NCBI GenBank assembly: GCA_002239045.1
Contig: MPNN01000004.1
Location: forward strand, 245,971 to 309,970
Direction: 5' to 3'
Source of the DNA: SAR202 cluster bacterium bin127
GTDB lineage: Bacteria > Chloroflexota > Dehalococcoidia > Lucifugimonadales > Lucifugimonadaceae
DNA length: 64,000 nucleotides
Within the stretch, counting starts at the first letter, position 1. Each line of letters opens with the position of its first letter. Below are positions 17,251-25,404 of the stretch, in pieces. The notes below the pieces were generated by a model. The model was not told the origin of the DNA. It ran no database searches and was given only the letters and a program-made list of their open reading frames with translations. Both the position numbers and the translations under genes were made by a program.

Positions 17251-17979
17251 TTACGGTAGCGGGTCGTTCGGTTCTCGCCTGACTATCCGATTAACGTAGA
17301 CACCAGGTGTGCCGACACGCTCAGGATCGATTCCGCCCGGTTCGACGATCTCGTCGACTTCGGCGATGGTGATGTCTGCGGCGGGTGCCATCACGGGGTT
17401 GAAGGCGCGGGATGTGCCGACGTATTCGAGATTGCCGTATGTGTCGGCGCGGTGGGCGCGTATGAGGGCGAAGTCGGCTCTGAGCGCGTGTTCGAGCAGA
17501 TGGGGTCGTCCGTCGAATTCTCGGACCTCTTTGCCTTCTTCGACGGGAGTACCGACTCCGGTGGGAGTGTAGAAAGCGGATATGCCGGCACCGCCAGCGC
17601 GGATGCGTTCGGCGAGGGTGCCTTGCGGGACGACGATGACTTCGGCGCGGCCTTCTCGCCATGCTTTCTCGATTTCGCAGAGCGGGCGAGTTTGTCCGGG
17701 AATCGGGAAGGAACAGATGATTCGATTGGCGAGCCCGAGTTCGAAGAATATGCCTTGATCGATCGGTTCGAGGTGCGGGGGCCAACCGTAGCCGGTGGTC
17801 TTGGAGATGCCGGCTACGTTGCCGATGATGGTTATTTTCTGTGGGGCGTGGTCGGCGAGCGCCAGCATTAAGCGGGTTGGTTGCCCGCCGGAGCCGCCGA
17901 ATCCGCCAATCATCACCGTCGCACCGTCCGGTACGTCGGCGATTGCATTGGCGAAGGATTTGGCGATGGCCGGGAGCAT
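17251..17979 (-). CDS. CoA-transferase subunit A without a visible partner
   Basis: A 242-residue protein of the 3-oxoacid CoA-transferase alpha type (AtoD/ScoA/CatI-like). The N-terminal glycine-rich CoA-binding motif is IGGFGGSGGQP. Later parts fit the family (IIVPQGTLAERIRAGG-like segment, LRADFALIRAHRADTYGN, and AEVDEIVEPG near the end). These enzymes normally need a beta subunit carrying the catalytic Glu, encoded next door. Here the neighbours are a convergent methyltransferase and an unrelated HD-domain gene, so the beta subunit must be elsewhere or absent. The acyl substrate is unknown. Confidence 0.85.
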   Translation of the reverse strand: MLPAIAKSFANAIADVPDGATVMIGGFGGSGGQPTRLMLALADHAPQKITIIGNVAGISKTTGYGWPPHLEPIDQGIFFELGLANRIICSFPIPGQTRPLCEIEKAWREGRAEVIVVPQGTLAERIRAGGAGISAFYTPTGVGTPVEEGKEVREFDGRPHLLEHALRADFALIRAHRADTYGNLEYVGTSRAFNPVMAPAADITIAEVDEIVEPGGIDPERVGTPGVYVNRIVRREPNDPLP

Positions 17980-18096
17980 GTTTACCCTCCATGAGTCTCA
18001 AGCATTCTGATTTGCGGATAATGCAAAACTCGAAGCGTAGTCAAGAAATGGACACCTCAGTAACGAAACCGCCGGAAGTTGCCAATCGATCATCCT

Positions 18097-19530
18097 TTAC
18101 CCATCGACCCAATTGACATCGTCAACGTAGCAACGCGCGGCCTTTGTTACATCGTCGCGTTCGGCTTCACGACCTTCGGGGAATACGACGTATAGCCGCG
18201 AGGCATATAACGCCGTTTGTGCCAAAATCTTCATGAGGGAGTTTGCGACGGTAAAGATTGGCTTGGAAACTTCACCGTACAACACTCTGATGCTTTGCTC
18301 CAGATCGTCGTCGTCAGGTGGCGATACGGATACGGGGGCGTGCGGTCCAACTTTCGTGAATGTTCCGCTGTTAGATTCCCAAACGAACCAAAGTCGAGGA
18401 TCGATGTTGAATTTATCGGCCAAAATTTGGGACAATCTGCGAAGTTTCCTCACATTCTGGTCGTGGATGTCACTGTTGTGCCTGTCGTCGATGAATTCGA
18501 TCGCCCCGATCAGTTTCGGGGGTATTCGCTTCAACAACGAATCGATTTTGCGGGTCAACACATCATCGTCGTCAACAGAATCGCCCAACCTCCTGATCAG
18601 ACGCAAGAGTTCTGGATCGTCGAATCGATGCCATGATCCAGTTTCGATCATATTTTCAATACCGCTTTGCGAGCAATCCAAATGACCACGAACCAACAAT
18701 TCGTCAATTACTTCTTTCAGAATTTGTTCGAACGCTGCAACGGTTGTATGGTAACTGACTTGACGATAATCAAAAAACCTCCCGAGCAGGAAGTGTTCCG
18801 CGGTTCGTAGAGCTTTTGGTGTCAAACAGATGCGATTTTTCGCGTCAAGGCTCATCTGGGTGAGAAGGTAATCGACATCAACAGTCCCGTACGGCAAACC
18901 AGTGTGTAGTGCCGTGCGCATCAAGTAGTCGATACGGTCCGCATCGAGGTCCGAACTGATTAGGTTAGAAAAGCGAGGGGGTTGCTCCCGGCTGAATATC
19001 GAAAAAATCTCATCCGATGAAATGCCGTGTTTCGCTAAGACTGAGCAGAGTTCGGGGTCGCGCTGCAACAGCAATTGACCAACGACCTCGTGGTCTAGGG
19101 CACGGTATTCCGGGTCCGTCAGTTGGTTAGCGTTGTTAGCCGGGTTGTTTGGGACGCCGAAAAATCCTGACCTCGTTTTGTTGTCATAATGATCGGTGAC
19201 GGCACTTTCGAATGCGTGAGAGAACGGGTAATGCCCCACGTCGTGCAACAAACCGGCCAATCGATACTGCTGATGCTCCTCTTCGGTGACCGTTCCTTCA
19301 TTGCAGGGTTGGAGGGCTTCAAGGATTCGTCCGGTAACGTGACACACACCGATGGAATGCGACAAACGCGAATAGTCTGAGCCAGGAAATACTAAGTGGG
19401 ATAAACCCAATTGCTTGATGTTTCTGAGGCGTTGAAATGCGCCAGTCGAAATGAACTCAATCTCGAGACCGCTAAGCCCAATCGTCCCGTGTACCGGGTC
19501 GGCTATTCTTTTCATGCCATAGATCGTCAC
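18097..19530 (-). CDS. HD-domain phosphohydrolase, SAMHD1/YwfO-like
   Basis: A 477-residue HD hydrolase of the dNTPase-like group. The opening KRIADPVHGTIGLS, the segment FQRLRNIKQLGLSHLVFPG and RLSHSIGV with H58, followed by LLHDVGH (H96, D97) and a later SDLDADRIDYL, match SAMHD1/YwfO-type enzymes that cut dNTPs or other nucleotides. Likely start is the ATG at 19530 or the one five codons later. It is encoded 21 bp after a YwgA/Panacea-like protein on the same strand. Bacillus YwfO also lies near YwgA, which supports a functional pair. Antiphage roles are known for some HD dNTPases; here that is inference. Confidence 0.85.
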   Translation of the reverse strand: MTIYGMKRIADPVHGTIGLSGLEIEFISTGAFQRLRNIKQLGLSHLVFPGSDYSRLSHSIGVCHVTGRILEALQPCNEGTVTEEEHQQYRLAGLLHDVGHYPFSHAFESAVTDHYDNKTRSGFFGVPNNPANNANQLTDPEYRALDHEVVGQLLLQRDPELCSVLAKHGISSDEIFSIFSREQPPRFSNLISSDLDADRIDYLMRTALHTGLPYGTVDVDYLLTQMSLDAKNRICLTPKALRTAEHFLLGRFFDYRQVSYHTTVAAFEQILKEVIDELLVRGHLDCSQSGIENMIETGSWHRFDDPELLRLIRRLGDSVDDDDVLTRKIDSLLKRIPPKLIGAIEFIDDRHNSDIHDQNVRKLRRLSQILADKFNIDPRLWFVWESNSGTFTKVGPHAPVSVSPPDDDDLEQSIRVLYGEVSKPIFTVANSLMKILAQTALYASRLYVVFPEGREAERDDVTKAARCYVDDVNWVDG

Positions 19531-19551
19531 TTCGGTCCTAACGGCAAGTTG

Positions 19552-20034
19552 TTAGAGTTCGATGCGATCTAACTCAGTAACGGCTACCGCGGAAAAATCC
19601 GCGATATCAGGTTTTAGTTCGTGTAACTTTGTTTGTGCGTCGTCGGAGCTTGCCTTGGTCACTCTTTTCCTCAGATAGTGGAGTGATGAAACCAATTCCA
19701 ACCAATGGCTTTGCGATAACTCGACACCGGTAGGAACTTGCAAAATCGGTGCCATCCGGGCGATCCGAGACTTAATCGCATCGTGCAAAAATTTGCCATG
19801 AGGTTCTTCATCATCGTATGCAGATGCGATTTTGAGGTCATAGTAATCTCTAGTCAGGCCGGTGCTGTAAGGGCCGCGGACGTACCAGCTGAATCGATAA
19901 CCAAGGTTAACCCCCGCTTCTTGCGCGAGGTAAATCGCCTTCTGCAATAGGATGCGATCAGGAAGGGTGTCTATATTCGCTGGCAACCCCAACTCTTTGA
20001 GCACCAGATCCAACGCGATCAATCTGTTTTCCAT
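19552..20034 (-). CDS. YwgA/Panacea-like partner protein
   Basis: A 160-residue protein with the pattern LQKAIYLAQE...YRFSWYVRGPYSTGLTRDYYDL at residues 29-67. This is very like YwgA and the Panacea (DUF4065/SocA-like) fold, in which a helix with KxxYLA is followed by the F.wY.yGPyS motif. Panacea proteins act as antitoxins for many different toxins. It is the first gene of a two-gene unit with the HD phosphohydrolase, so it may restrain or assist that enzyme. No DNA-binding domain is seen. Assignment by pattern, not by search. Confidence 0.65.
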   Translation of the reverse strand: MENRLIALDLVLKELGLPANIDTLPDRILLQKAIYLAQEAGVNLGYRFSWYVRGPYSTGLTRDYYDLKIASAYDDEEPHGKFLHDAIKSRIARMAPILQVPTGVELSQSHWLELVSSLHYLRKRVTKASSDDAQTKLHELKPDIADFSAVAVTELDRIEL

Positions 20035-20151
20035 GGCAACCTCGGGATGTTGTCAACTAACGGACGTTCTATTATAGACCAACGAGCAACGGTTGGACCT
20101 CGGATTGGGTGCGATGCGCGCGTTTGCGGACCCGGGCTTTGGTTTCGAGCA

Positions 20152-21042
20152 TCACACCGCCATCGCGCGTTTGGTGTGCGCCCGTCCGATTGCAGCGATG
20201 TCTGGGTTGGCGCCAGAAACTACTCGGACGCCGCTGTCGAGGCGGGCGGCGATGGTTTCGGCCGAACCGCCGCCGAGGAATGCGACCCCGTTTTCCGCGC
20301 AGGCATTGTGCACTCGCTCGCTGGCTTCTTGCACGCGTGGGTCGAACGGGGTGTTCGGTGCGCCACGGTCGACGCCGTAGGACATGTGGAGGTCACCGGG
20401 TCCGCACTCGGCGAAAGTGAGGCCGGGCACGGCGAGCATGGTCTCGATGTTGGTGACGCCGCGGACTGATTCGACTTTGATACCTAGCATCAACTCGCCG
20501 TCGGGATTGAGCGGGTAAGGGTCTGCCTTGGCGATGTATTCCGGGTTGTCGAGACCCCATATCTGAGCCGCGCCGGGTTCCGAGCCGACGCCTCGCGTGC
20601 CGCGGTTGAGTCCGTATCCGACGCCGTTTGCGGCGCGTGGATAGCGGCATGATTCGACAAATGCACGGACAGCGTCAGGTGTCTCTGCCTGGCAGAGGAG
20701 GATACCGTGTACGCCTCGAGCGAGGATCTGTCGGAACTGCCATGCGTTGTAGCGAACGGTGTCTTCGGTCGAGCCGTCGACGGGTGCTTCGACGATGACC
20801 GTCGGGGTGCGGTGACCGCTGTTTGTGGGGCCCCCGGCGACCATGCCTTCCATGTAGTTTTGGAGTCCGCCGAGGTCGAATGGGCCGTGCTCCATGCCGA
20901 CGTTGATGTAGTCAGCCCAAGTGTGAGCATCCTTCATGCCCTGTTCGTGTGTCAGAATTGCGCCGGTGTGCCCGCCGGTGTAGTAGACCGGCTGGTCTTG
21001 TGAGAGCAGTTCGACAGCTCGGTTAACCCGTTTCGCAGACAT
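20152..21042 (-). CDS. HpcH/HpaI-family aldolase or citrate lyase-like enzyme
   Basis: A 296-residue TIM-barrel enzyme of the class II HpcH/HpaI family, which cleaves or forms 2-oxo-4-hydroxy acids with a divalent metal. The metal-binding Glu is in IKVESVRG and the Asp in CGPGDLHMSYG. The N-terminal part (YYTGGHTGAILTHEQG, DYINVGMEHGPFDL) fits the family. The C-terminus with GVAFLGGGSAETIAARLDSG is also typical. SAR202-type Chloroflexota carry such aldolases with enolase-superfamily enzymes, as seen here. Substrate unknown. Confidence 0.8.
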   Translation of the reverse strand: MSAKRVNRAVELLSQDQPVYYTGGHTGAILTHEQGMKDAHTWADYINVGMEHGPFDLGGLQNYMEGMVAGGPTNSGHRTPTVIVEAPVDGSTEDTVRYNAWQFRQILARGVHGILLCQAETPDAVRAFVESCRYPRAANGVGYGLNRGTRGVGSEPGAAQIWGLDNPEYIAKADPYPLNPDGELMLGIKVESVRGVTNIETMLAVPGLTFAECGPGDLHMSYGVDRGAPNTPFDPRVQEASERVHNACAENGVAFLGGGSAETIAARLDSGVRVVSGANPDIAAIGRAHTKRAMAV

Positions 21043-21145
21043 TTACTTGGACTCCTTGGTGTCGGTTCGAAATCACTCAGGCCGACTCCGCGCGGTGGAG
21101 CAGGCGATAGTTCCGATATTCAACCCATGAGTTTACACTTTGCGT

Positions 21146-21703
21146 ATGGTTAAGCACTCGAAATTGCATGAGTTGGAATCGGCGCTCCAACACATTATGG
21201 CGTCGCCCGCCGACGAGGGGCGACTCAAGATGATCTCGACGAGACCGGGCGTGGGCGAGAGGGAGTTGGTGGCATCTGGCGAGATAGATGCGGAGTGCGG
21301 ATTGGTTGGTGACAACTGGTTGGATCGAGGGAGCAGCAGCACTGCGGACGGGTCGGCCAACCCGGAAGCACAACTGACGCTGATCAACACGCGCGTGATC
21401 GATGCTGTTGCGGGCGACGAGGCGCACTGGCAACTGGCCGGCGATCAGCTTTTCGTCGACATCGACTTGAGTCACGACAACCTACCTCCAGGAGCGCGGC
21501 TCAGCATCGGCACGGCGGTCGTCGAACTAACTGCGGCGCCGCACACGGGTTGCGTGAAGTTCGCGTCGCGTTTCGGAAATGATGCGTTGAGATTCGTGAG
21601 TGGAGAGATGGCTATGCGACAGCGGCGGCGCGGAGCGAATGCGAAGGTAATCCGGCCGGGCAAGATTCGCGTCGGTGAGGTTGTTCGCAAGGTCGAAGCG
21701 TAG
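21146..21703 (+). CDS. MOSC-domain protein
   Basis: A 185-residue MOSC domain protein, related to the C-terminal domain of molybdenum cofactor sulphurase and YiiM-type proteins. Seen: RPGVGERELV, GLVGDNWLDRG, a QLTLINTRV strand, GDQLFVDIDLSHDNLPPG, and the conserved Cys in PHTGCVKF, then RFGNDALRF and GKIRVGEVV. ATG 21146 is preferred to a TTG at 21140. The stop overlaps one base of a possible GTG of the following ABC gene, but the ABC protein probably starts at 21721. Likely handles sulphur or metal-sulphur transfer; the substrate is unknown. Confidence 0.8.
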   Translation: MVKHSKLHELESALQHIMASPADEGRLKMISTRPGVGERELVASGEIDAECGLVGDNWLDRGSSSTADGSANPEAQLTLINTRVIDAVAGDEAHWQLAGDQLFVDIDLSHDNLPPGARLSIGTAVVELTAAPHTGCVKFASRFGNDALRFVSGEMAMRQRRRGANAKVIRPGKIRVGEVVRKVEA

Positions 21704-21720
21704 TGGCATTTGGGGATCAA

Positions 21721-22509
21721 ATGTCGACCCAACCCGATACTCCGTCGCATTCCAACGACATCGTCATCCAGGTCCGAGACCTACGCAAGAGTTACGATGA
21801 TCTGGTCGCGGTTGACGGCATCTCGTTCACGGTTCATCATGGCGAGATCTTCGGGATGTTGGGGCCTAACGGCGCGGGTAAGACGACGACGGTCGAGATT
21901 CTCGAGGGCTTGCGGGACCTTGATAGCGGCGAGGCGTACATCAACGGTTTGGACGTGACCAAGTACTCGAAACGCGTCAAAGGGATGATTGGCGTCCAGC
22001 TGCAACAGAACGCGTTCTTCGACAACTTGAACCTGCGTGAGACGGTGCAACTTTTCGCCACTCTGTACGACTCCGACGTCGACGCTGAGGAGGTGCTGGC
22101 CAAGGTGGACCTCGCCAATCGGGCGAAGTCTCAATACAAGCATCTTTCTGGCGGACAGAAGCAGCGATTGTCGATCGCGGTTGCGCTAGTGAACGATCCG
22201 GTGGCGATGTTTCTCGACGAACCGACGACCGGGCTTGACCCGCAGGCACGGCGGAACATGTGGGACCTCATTGACGGTCTGCGCTCCGAAGGTATGGCGA
22301 TCATGCTGACGACGCATTACATGGAGGAGGCGGAGGTGTTGTGCGATCGAGTGGCGGTGATTGACCACGGGAATATCGTTGCTAACGACACGCCGCAAGC
22401 GCTTATCGATGAACTGAAGTCGCGGGGTGCTGAATCGGTGCGCAAGGATGGTGTGCTCACTTTGGAAGATGTATTTATCGATCTGACGGGACGGAGTCTT
22501 GTTGAGTAG
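21721..22509 (+). CDS. ABC-2 exporter ATP-binding protein
   Basis: A 262-residue ABC ATPase with Walker A GPNGAGKTT, signature LSGGQKQRL, Walker B MFLDEPTTGLD and switch LTTHYMEEAEV. The C-terminal 40 residues carry the extra segment seen in drug-resistance (DrrA/CcmA-like) ATPases. ATG 21721 has GGGGA six bases before it. It pairs with the permease at 22580. Together they form an exporter of unknown substrate. Confidence 0.93.
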   Translation: MSTQPDTPSHSNDIVIQVRDLRKSYDDLVAVDGISFTVHHGEIFGMLGPNGAGKTTTVEILEGLRDLDSGEAYINGLDVTKYSKRVKGMIGVQLQQNAFFDNLNLRETVQLFATLYDSDVDAEEVLAKVDLANRAKSQYKHLSGGQKQRLSIAVALVNDPVAMFLDEPTTGLDPQARRNMWDLIDGLRSEGMAIMLTTHYMEEAEVLCDRVAVIDHGNIVANDTPQALIDELKSRGAESVRKDGVLTLEDVFIDLTGRSLVE

Positions 22510-22524
22510 CGGACCGCCAAATCA

Positions 22525-22550
22525 CAGTCATTCCCGCACCGGCGGGGATG
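22525..22550 (+). repeat. Divergent R1-type palindromic repeat
   Basis: CAGTCATTCCCGCACCGGCGGGGATG lies between the ATPase and permease genes. It keeps the GTCATTCC start and the GC hairpin of the R1 family but differs in the loop. It is transcribed within the operon. Confidence 0.55.
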
Positions 22551-22579
22551 TACAGGGATGAGGGGCTATAACGACGACC

Positions 22580-23698
22580 ATGCGAATTTACCAAGCGTTC
22601 ATAATTGCCGAGTTGAAAATGTTCTTGCGCGACCGCGCGGCGCTATTCTGGACGCTTGCGTTCCCGACCGTGATGATGGTCGTCTTCGGGCTCTTCAACT
22701 TCGGCGGATTCGAACCGCCCGAAATAGGCATCGTAGACAACGCGAATAACAATGCATCCAAGGTATTGGTCTCGGTGTTGAAGGGCGAGTTCGATGGCGA
22801 GCCTCTATTCAATGTCCCTGAATCCGAGGACGAAGATACTTTGCGGGCAGAAATCCTTGAAGGGGATATCACTGGAGTGATGGTGATCCCGGAAGGTTTC
22901 GGCGAACCTGGCTCGAATTCTGTGATCGATCTGACGTACGACGGCAGAGGTGCGCAAGAAGCAGAGGCCGCGCGCACAATCTTGGCCCAAGTTTTGGACG
23001 GCGTCTTCAAGACTGTCGCCGATGTCCCGCCCGAATATCGCGTCGAAAACTGGGCCACGGTGTCGCTCACCGAAGTCGCCGGACGCGGCCAGGGCTACAA
23101 AGGATTTGTCGTCCCCGGTATCGTCTCGCTTTCCATCATGCAGAGCGCCCTCTTCGGACTTGTCTTCACCCTTGTAAGACTCCGCAACCAGGGCGTCTTG
23201 AAGAGGCTACATGCCACGCCGATCAACCCCAGACACTACCTCGCTGGCTTGCTCTTCACCCGAATGTTGCTGCTGATCATGCAGACATACGTCCTCCTGC
23301 TCGTCGGCATCTTCGTATCCGGCGTCGAAGTCTCGCCCGGCTACGCCATGTTCTGGCTCGAAGTTATACCGCTGATCATCCTCGGCGGATTCGGATTTGC
23401 CGCACTCGGACTAGCCGTCTCTGGCATCGCTAAGACTGAGAACACGGCCGCTCCGCTAGCAAACATAATCACGTTGCCGATGATGTTCTTGTCGGGCGTT
23501 TTCATCCCTCACTCCGTCATCCCCGACTGGGTGGTCGCCATCGCACGATGGCTCCCCCTTACCTTCCTAGCGGACGCGATGCGAGCGATGGTAAATAGCG
23601 GAGAGTCGTTGGTTGTTCAAGGAGCGTCACTGTTGGGGCTGTTGGTTTGGGCAGGGATCGCATTCGCCCTGGCGGTTAAGGCGTTCAGGTGGGAGTAA
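22580..23698 (+). CDS. ABC-2 type permease
   Basis: A 372-residue permease of the ABC2_membrane group. One membrane segment lies near residue 20-45 (ALFWTLAFPTVMMVVFGLF), followed by a large outside domain (45-165), then five segments from about 175 to 370. The motif GFVVPGIVSLSIMQSALFGL and the segment ENTAAPLANIITLPMMFLSG are typical of this family. It is 70 bp after its ATPase, with a repeat in between. Confidence 0.92.
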   Translation: MRIYQAFIIAELKMFLRDRAALFWTLAFPTVMMVVFGLFNFGGFEPPEIGIVDNANNNASKVLVSVLKGEFDGEPLFNVPESEDEDTLRAEILEGDITGVMVIPEGFGEPGSNSVIDLTYDGRGAQEAEAARTILAQVLDGVFKTVADVPPEYRVENWATVSLTEVAGRGQGYKGFVVPGIVSLSIMQSALFGLVFTLVRLRNQGVLKRLHATPINPRHYLAGLLFTRMLLLIMQTYVLLLVGIFVSGVEVSPGYAMFWLEVIPLIILGGFGFAALGLAVSGIAKTENTAAPLANIITLPMMFLSGVFIPHSVIPDWVVAIARWLPLTFLADAMRAMVNSGESLVVQGASLLGLLVWAGIAFALAVKAFRWE

Positions 23699-23711
23699 AT
23701 TCTGGACGGTG

Positions 23712-24116
23712 TTACGAGACTGCGGGGCGTTCCAATTCAGGAAAATACGTGGAATAGAATCCCCGGTCACGGGTTAGGAAAGCATCAGCGGACACCAATG
23801 CGTGAGCGCCGATCAAAAAGTCCGTGATTATGCGCTCACGTGGTCCTCCCGCGGCGCGATACAGCTTCCAACGCAATCCAGCCTTGAACGCGATCAAGGA
23901 ATCGATGGGGGAGAGCATAGCTCCGATCTCTTGCAGAGCGCCATCAAGAGACACGCGGTCCGCAAAGTATGGCACCAACTCAGCGTATACGACATCACAG
24001 ACCACGACCGCCCCTGCATCATAGGCGACACTTAAACGATCCCTTGACTGAGGGCCGAATTCATCGTCGGGTATAAAAACGTCTAACAAAACATTGGTAT
24101 CGACTGCGGTTATCAC
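23712..24116 (-). CDS. PIN-domain toxin (VapC-like)
   Basis: A 134-residue PIN RNase with AVDTNVLLDVF at the start (first active Asp), an acidic residue in VVYAELVPYF, and the C-terminal DFLIGAHALV...LTRDRGFY with the remaining Asp residues. It overlaps the antitoxin gene by four bases (ATGA), the standard VapBC coupling. It converges with the ABC permease, 13 bp apart. RNA target unknown. Confidence 0.92.
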   Translation of the reverse strand: MITAVDTNVLLDVFIPDDEFGPQSRDRLSVAYDAGAVVVCDVVYAELVPYFADRVSLDGALQEIGAMLSPIDSLIAFKAGLRWKLYRAAGGPRERIITDFLIGAHALVSADAFLTRDRGFYSTYFPELERPAVS

Positions 24117-24343
24117 CTTCCTCGAATCTCCTCAATGTAGTCATCTACGCTCAGCTCTTCGCCTAAAGCGCCTTTACCGAGGATTCCGTACACCCGGTCC
24201 ACTGGATGTTGATCGCCGACTCGTTTCCGTATCAGCAAACCAGCGTCGGTCGGCGTTACCTCAACCTCAACGTTGTGATGCATCCCAAATCGCTCACGTA
24301 AATACTTGGGGATCGTTATCTGGCCACGCTCAGAGATGCGCAT
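24113..24343 (-). CDS. AbrB/SpoVT-type antitoxin (VapB/MazE-like)
   Basis: A 76-residue antitoxin with the swapped-hairpin DNA-binding domain MRISERGQITIPKYLRERFG at its N-terminus and an acidic toxin-binding tail (LSVDDYIEEIRGR). Upstream of the PIN toxin on the same strand with a four-base overlap. It probably autoregulates the pair; an AT-rich promoter region lies at 24345-24400. Confidence 0.9.
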   Translation of the reverse strand: MRISERGQITIPKYLRERFGMHHNVEVEVTPTDAGLLIRKRVGDQHPVDRVYGILGKGALGEELSVDDYIEEIRGR

Positions 24344-24406
24344 GTTGCCCTCGCATTAAATTCCGAATATTTGAATCATACCAAACAATACGTACCGAAC
24401 AGCCGC

Positions 24407-24538
24407 CTAAGTCATCCTCGTTGTTAGGTTCAAGTAGTGTTGCCCTCCATTTTGCCAGCGATCGGCAATCCACGAAAAGGTATGTGTTTCGGCTTCGGTA
24501 AGGAGTCGTTCAAACTCTTCGGGGTTATCAATCTTCAC
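24407..24538 (-). pseudogene. N-terminal remnant of a SAM methyltransferase
   Basis: A 43-codon frame from GTG 24538 to a TAG at 24407-24409 reads KIDNPEEFERLLTEAETHTF, then SWIADRW. This matches the opening of a common class of SAM methyltransferases (EEFERLLAEAE.HPFSGWDFSW). The rest of that protein, including motif I, is missing and the frame ends in unrelated residues. It therefore looks like the stump of a deleted gene. It is flanked by two toxin-antitoxin modules. Confidence 0.55.
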
Positions 24539-24617
24539 GACTGAGTCTCGGGTTCAAATTCGGATTGCGCCGCAGACGGCGGACGTTCTGGTAGGATAGG
24601 TTTCAGGCAGTTTTATG

Positions 24618-24644
24618 GACTAGTCTAGACTAGACTAGTCTAGA
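24618..24644. promoter_or_regulatory. Overlapping CTAG palindromes upstream of a TA pair
   Basis: Contains the perfect 12-base palindromes TAGTCTAGACTA (24621-24632) and TAGACTAGTCTA (24631-24642), overlapping by two bases, plus GACTAGTC at the left. It ends 24 bases before the antitoxin ATG at 24668, where an autoregulatory operator would be expected. CTAG-rich runs are rare in bacterial DNA, so the cluster is unlikely to be chance. Confidence 0.65.
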
Positions 24645-24667
24645 TTGAAGCGATAGGGGGAGAAGAC

Positions 24668-24946
24668 ATGCAGACGTCCGAATCGCCGCACATTTGGAGG
24701 GTCGCCGAGGCTAAGGCGCGGCTTTCTGAGGTTTTGCGTTTGGCCGAGGAAGAGGGACCACAGCGGATCGGGACTCGGAAGACGTTCGTGGTTGTGCCGG
24801 AAAGGGATTGGGAGGCTCGAGAGGAACCTCGGATGCCGTTAGGCAAGTGGTTGGTGGAGAATATGCCGCGGGGGACGAATTTAGAAATCCCCCGTGAAAG
24901 GGAATCGCGTCGCGAAATCCCGTTCATTGAAGAAGATGCAGAATGA
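24668..24946 (+). CDS. Phd/YefM-type antitoxin
   Basis: A 92-residue antitoxin. The first 55 residues (VAEAKARLSEVLRLAEEEGP, then RIGTRKTFVVVPERDW) are the Phd/YefM DNA-binding domain. The acidic/basic tail (ENMPRGTNLEIPRERES) is the usual toxin-binding part. A GGGGGAG Shine-Dalgarno-like run lies just upstream. The palindromes at 24618-24644 are probably its operator. Its stop overlaps the toxin start by four bases. Confidence 0.9.
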   Translation: MQTSESPHIWRVAEAKARLSEVLRLAEEEGPQRIGTRKTFVVVPERDWEAREEPRMPLGKWLVENMPRGTNLEIPRERESRREIPFIEEDAE

Positions 24947-25362
24947 CCGGTTACCTGCTGGACACGAACGTTGTTTCTGAGTTGTCAAGGGATGTGCCGA
25001 ATCCAGAGGTCATTGCATTCTTGAGTGATGAGGACGATCTATGGTTGTCTTCGGTAGTGATTCACGAAATTGAGTATGGTCTGGAGCTGCTGCCAGTGGG
25101 CCGTCGACGTGATCTGCTTTCGGAGATCCAATATTCTGTTATGTTGGCTTATGAAAACCGAATCCTGCCTTTTGACAGAGCGGCGGCCGAATGTGCAGCT
25201 CGTTTGCGTGCAGAAGCGCGCCGCGCCGGACGAGTGGTTGATCTGGGTGATGTCTTGATAGCGGGCACCGCCAAGGTTCACGAGCTGACCGTAGCCACGC
25301 GCAACGTCAGGGATTTCGATGGGTTGGGGATCGATGTCTTCGATCCGTGGACGTTTCGTTGA
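24943..25362 (+). CDS. PIN-domain toxin (VapC/FitB-like)
   Basis: A 139-residue PIN protein beginning LLDTNVVSELSR, with the second acidic residue in SSVVIHEIEYGLELLP, then VVDLGDVLIAGTA and ATRNVRDFDGLGI. This is the FitB/VapC subtype usually paired with Phd-type antitoxins. Start overlaps the antitoxin stop (ATGA). Target unknown. Confidence 0.93.
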   Translation: MTGYLLDTNVVSELSRDVPNPEVIAFLSDEDDLWLSSVVIHEIEYGLELLPVGRRRDLLSEIQYSVMLAYENRILPFDRAAAECAARLRAEARRAGRVVDLGDVLIAGTAKVHELTVATRNVRDFDGLGIDVFDPWTFR

Positions 25363-25404
25363 CGCCTCTGCAGAGACACAGGATCGAGGACGTTTGACGG
25401 CAAC

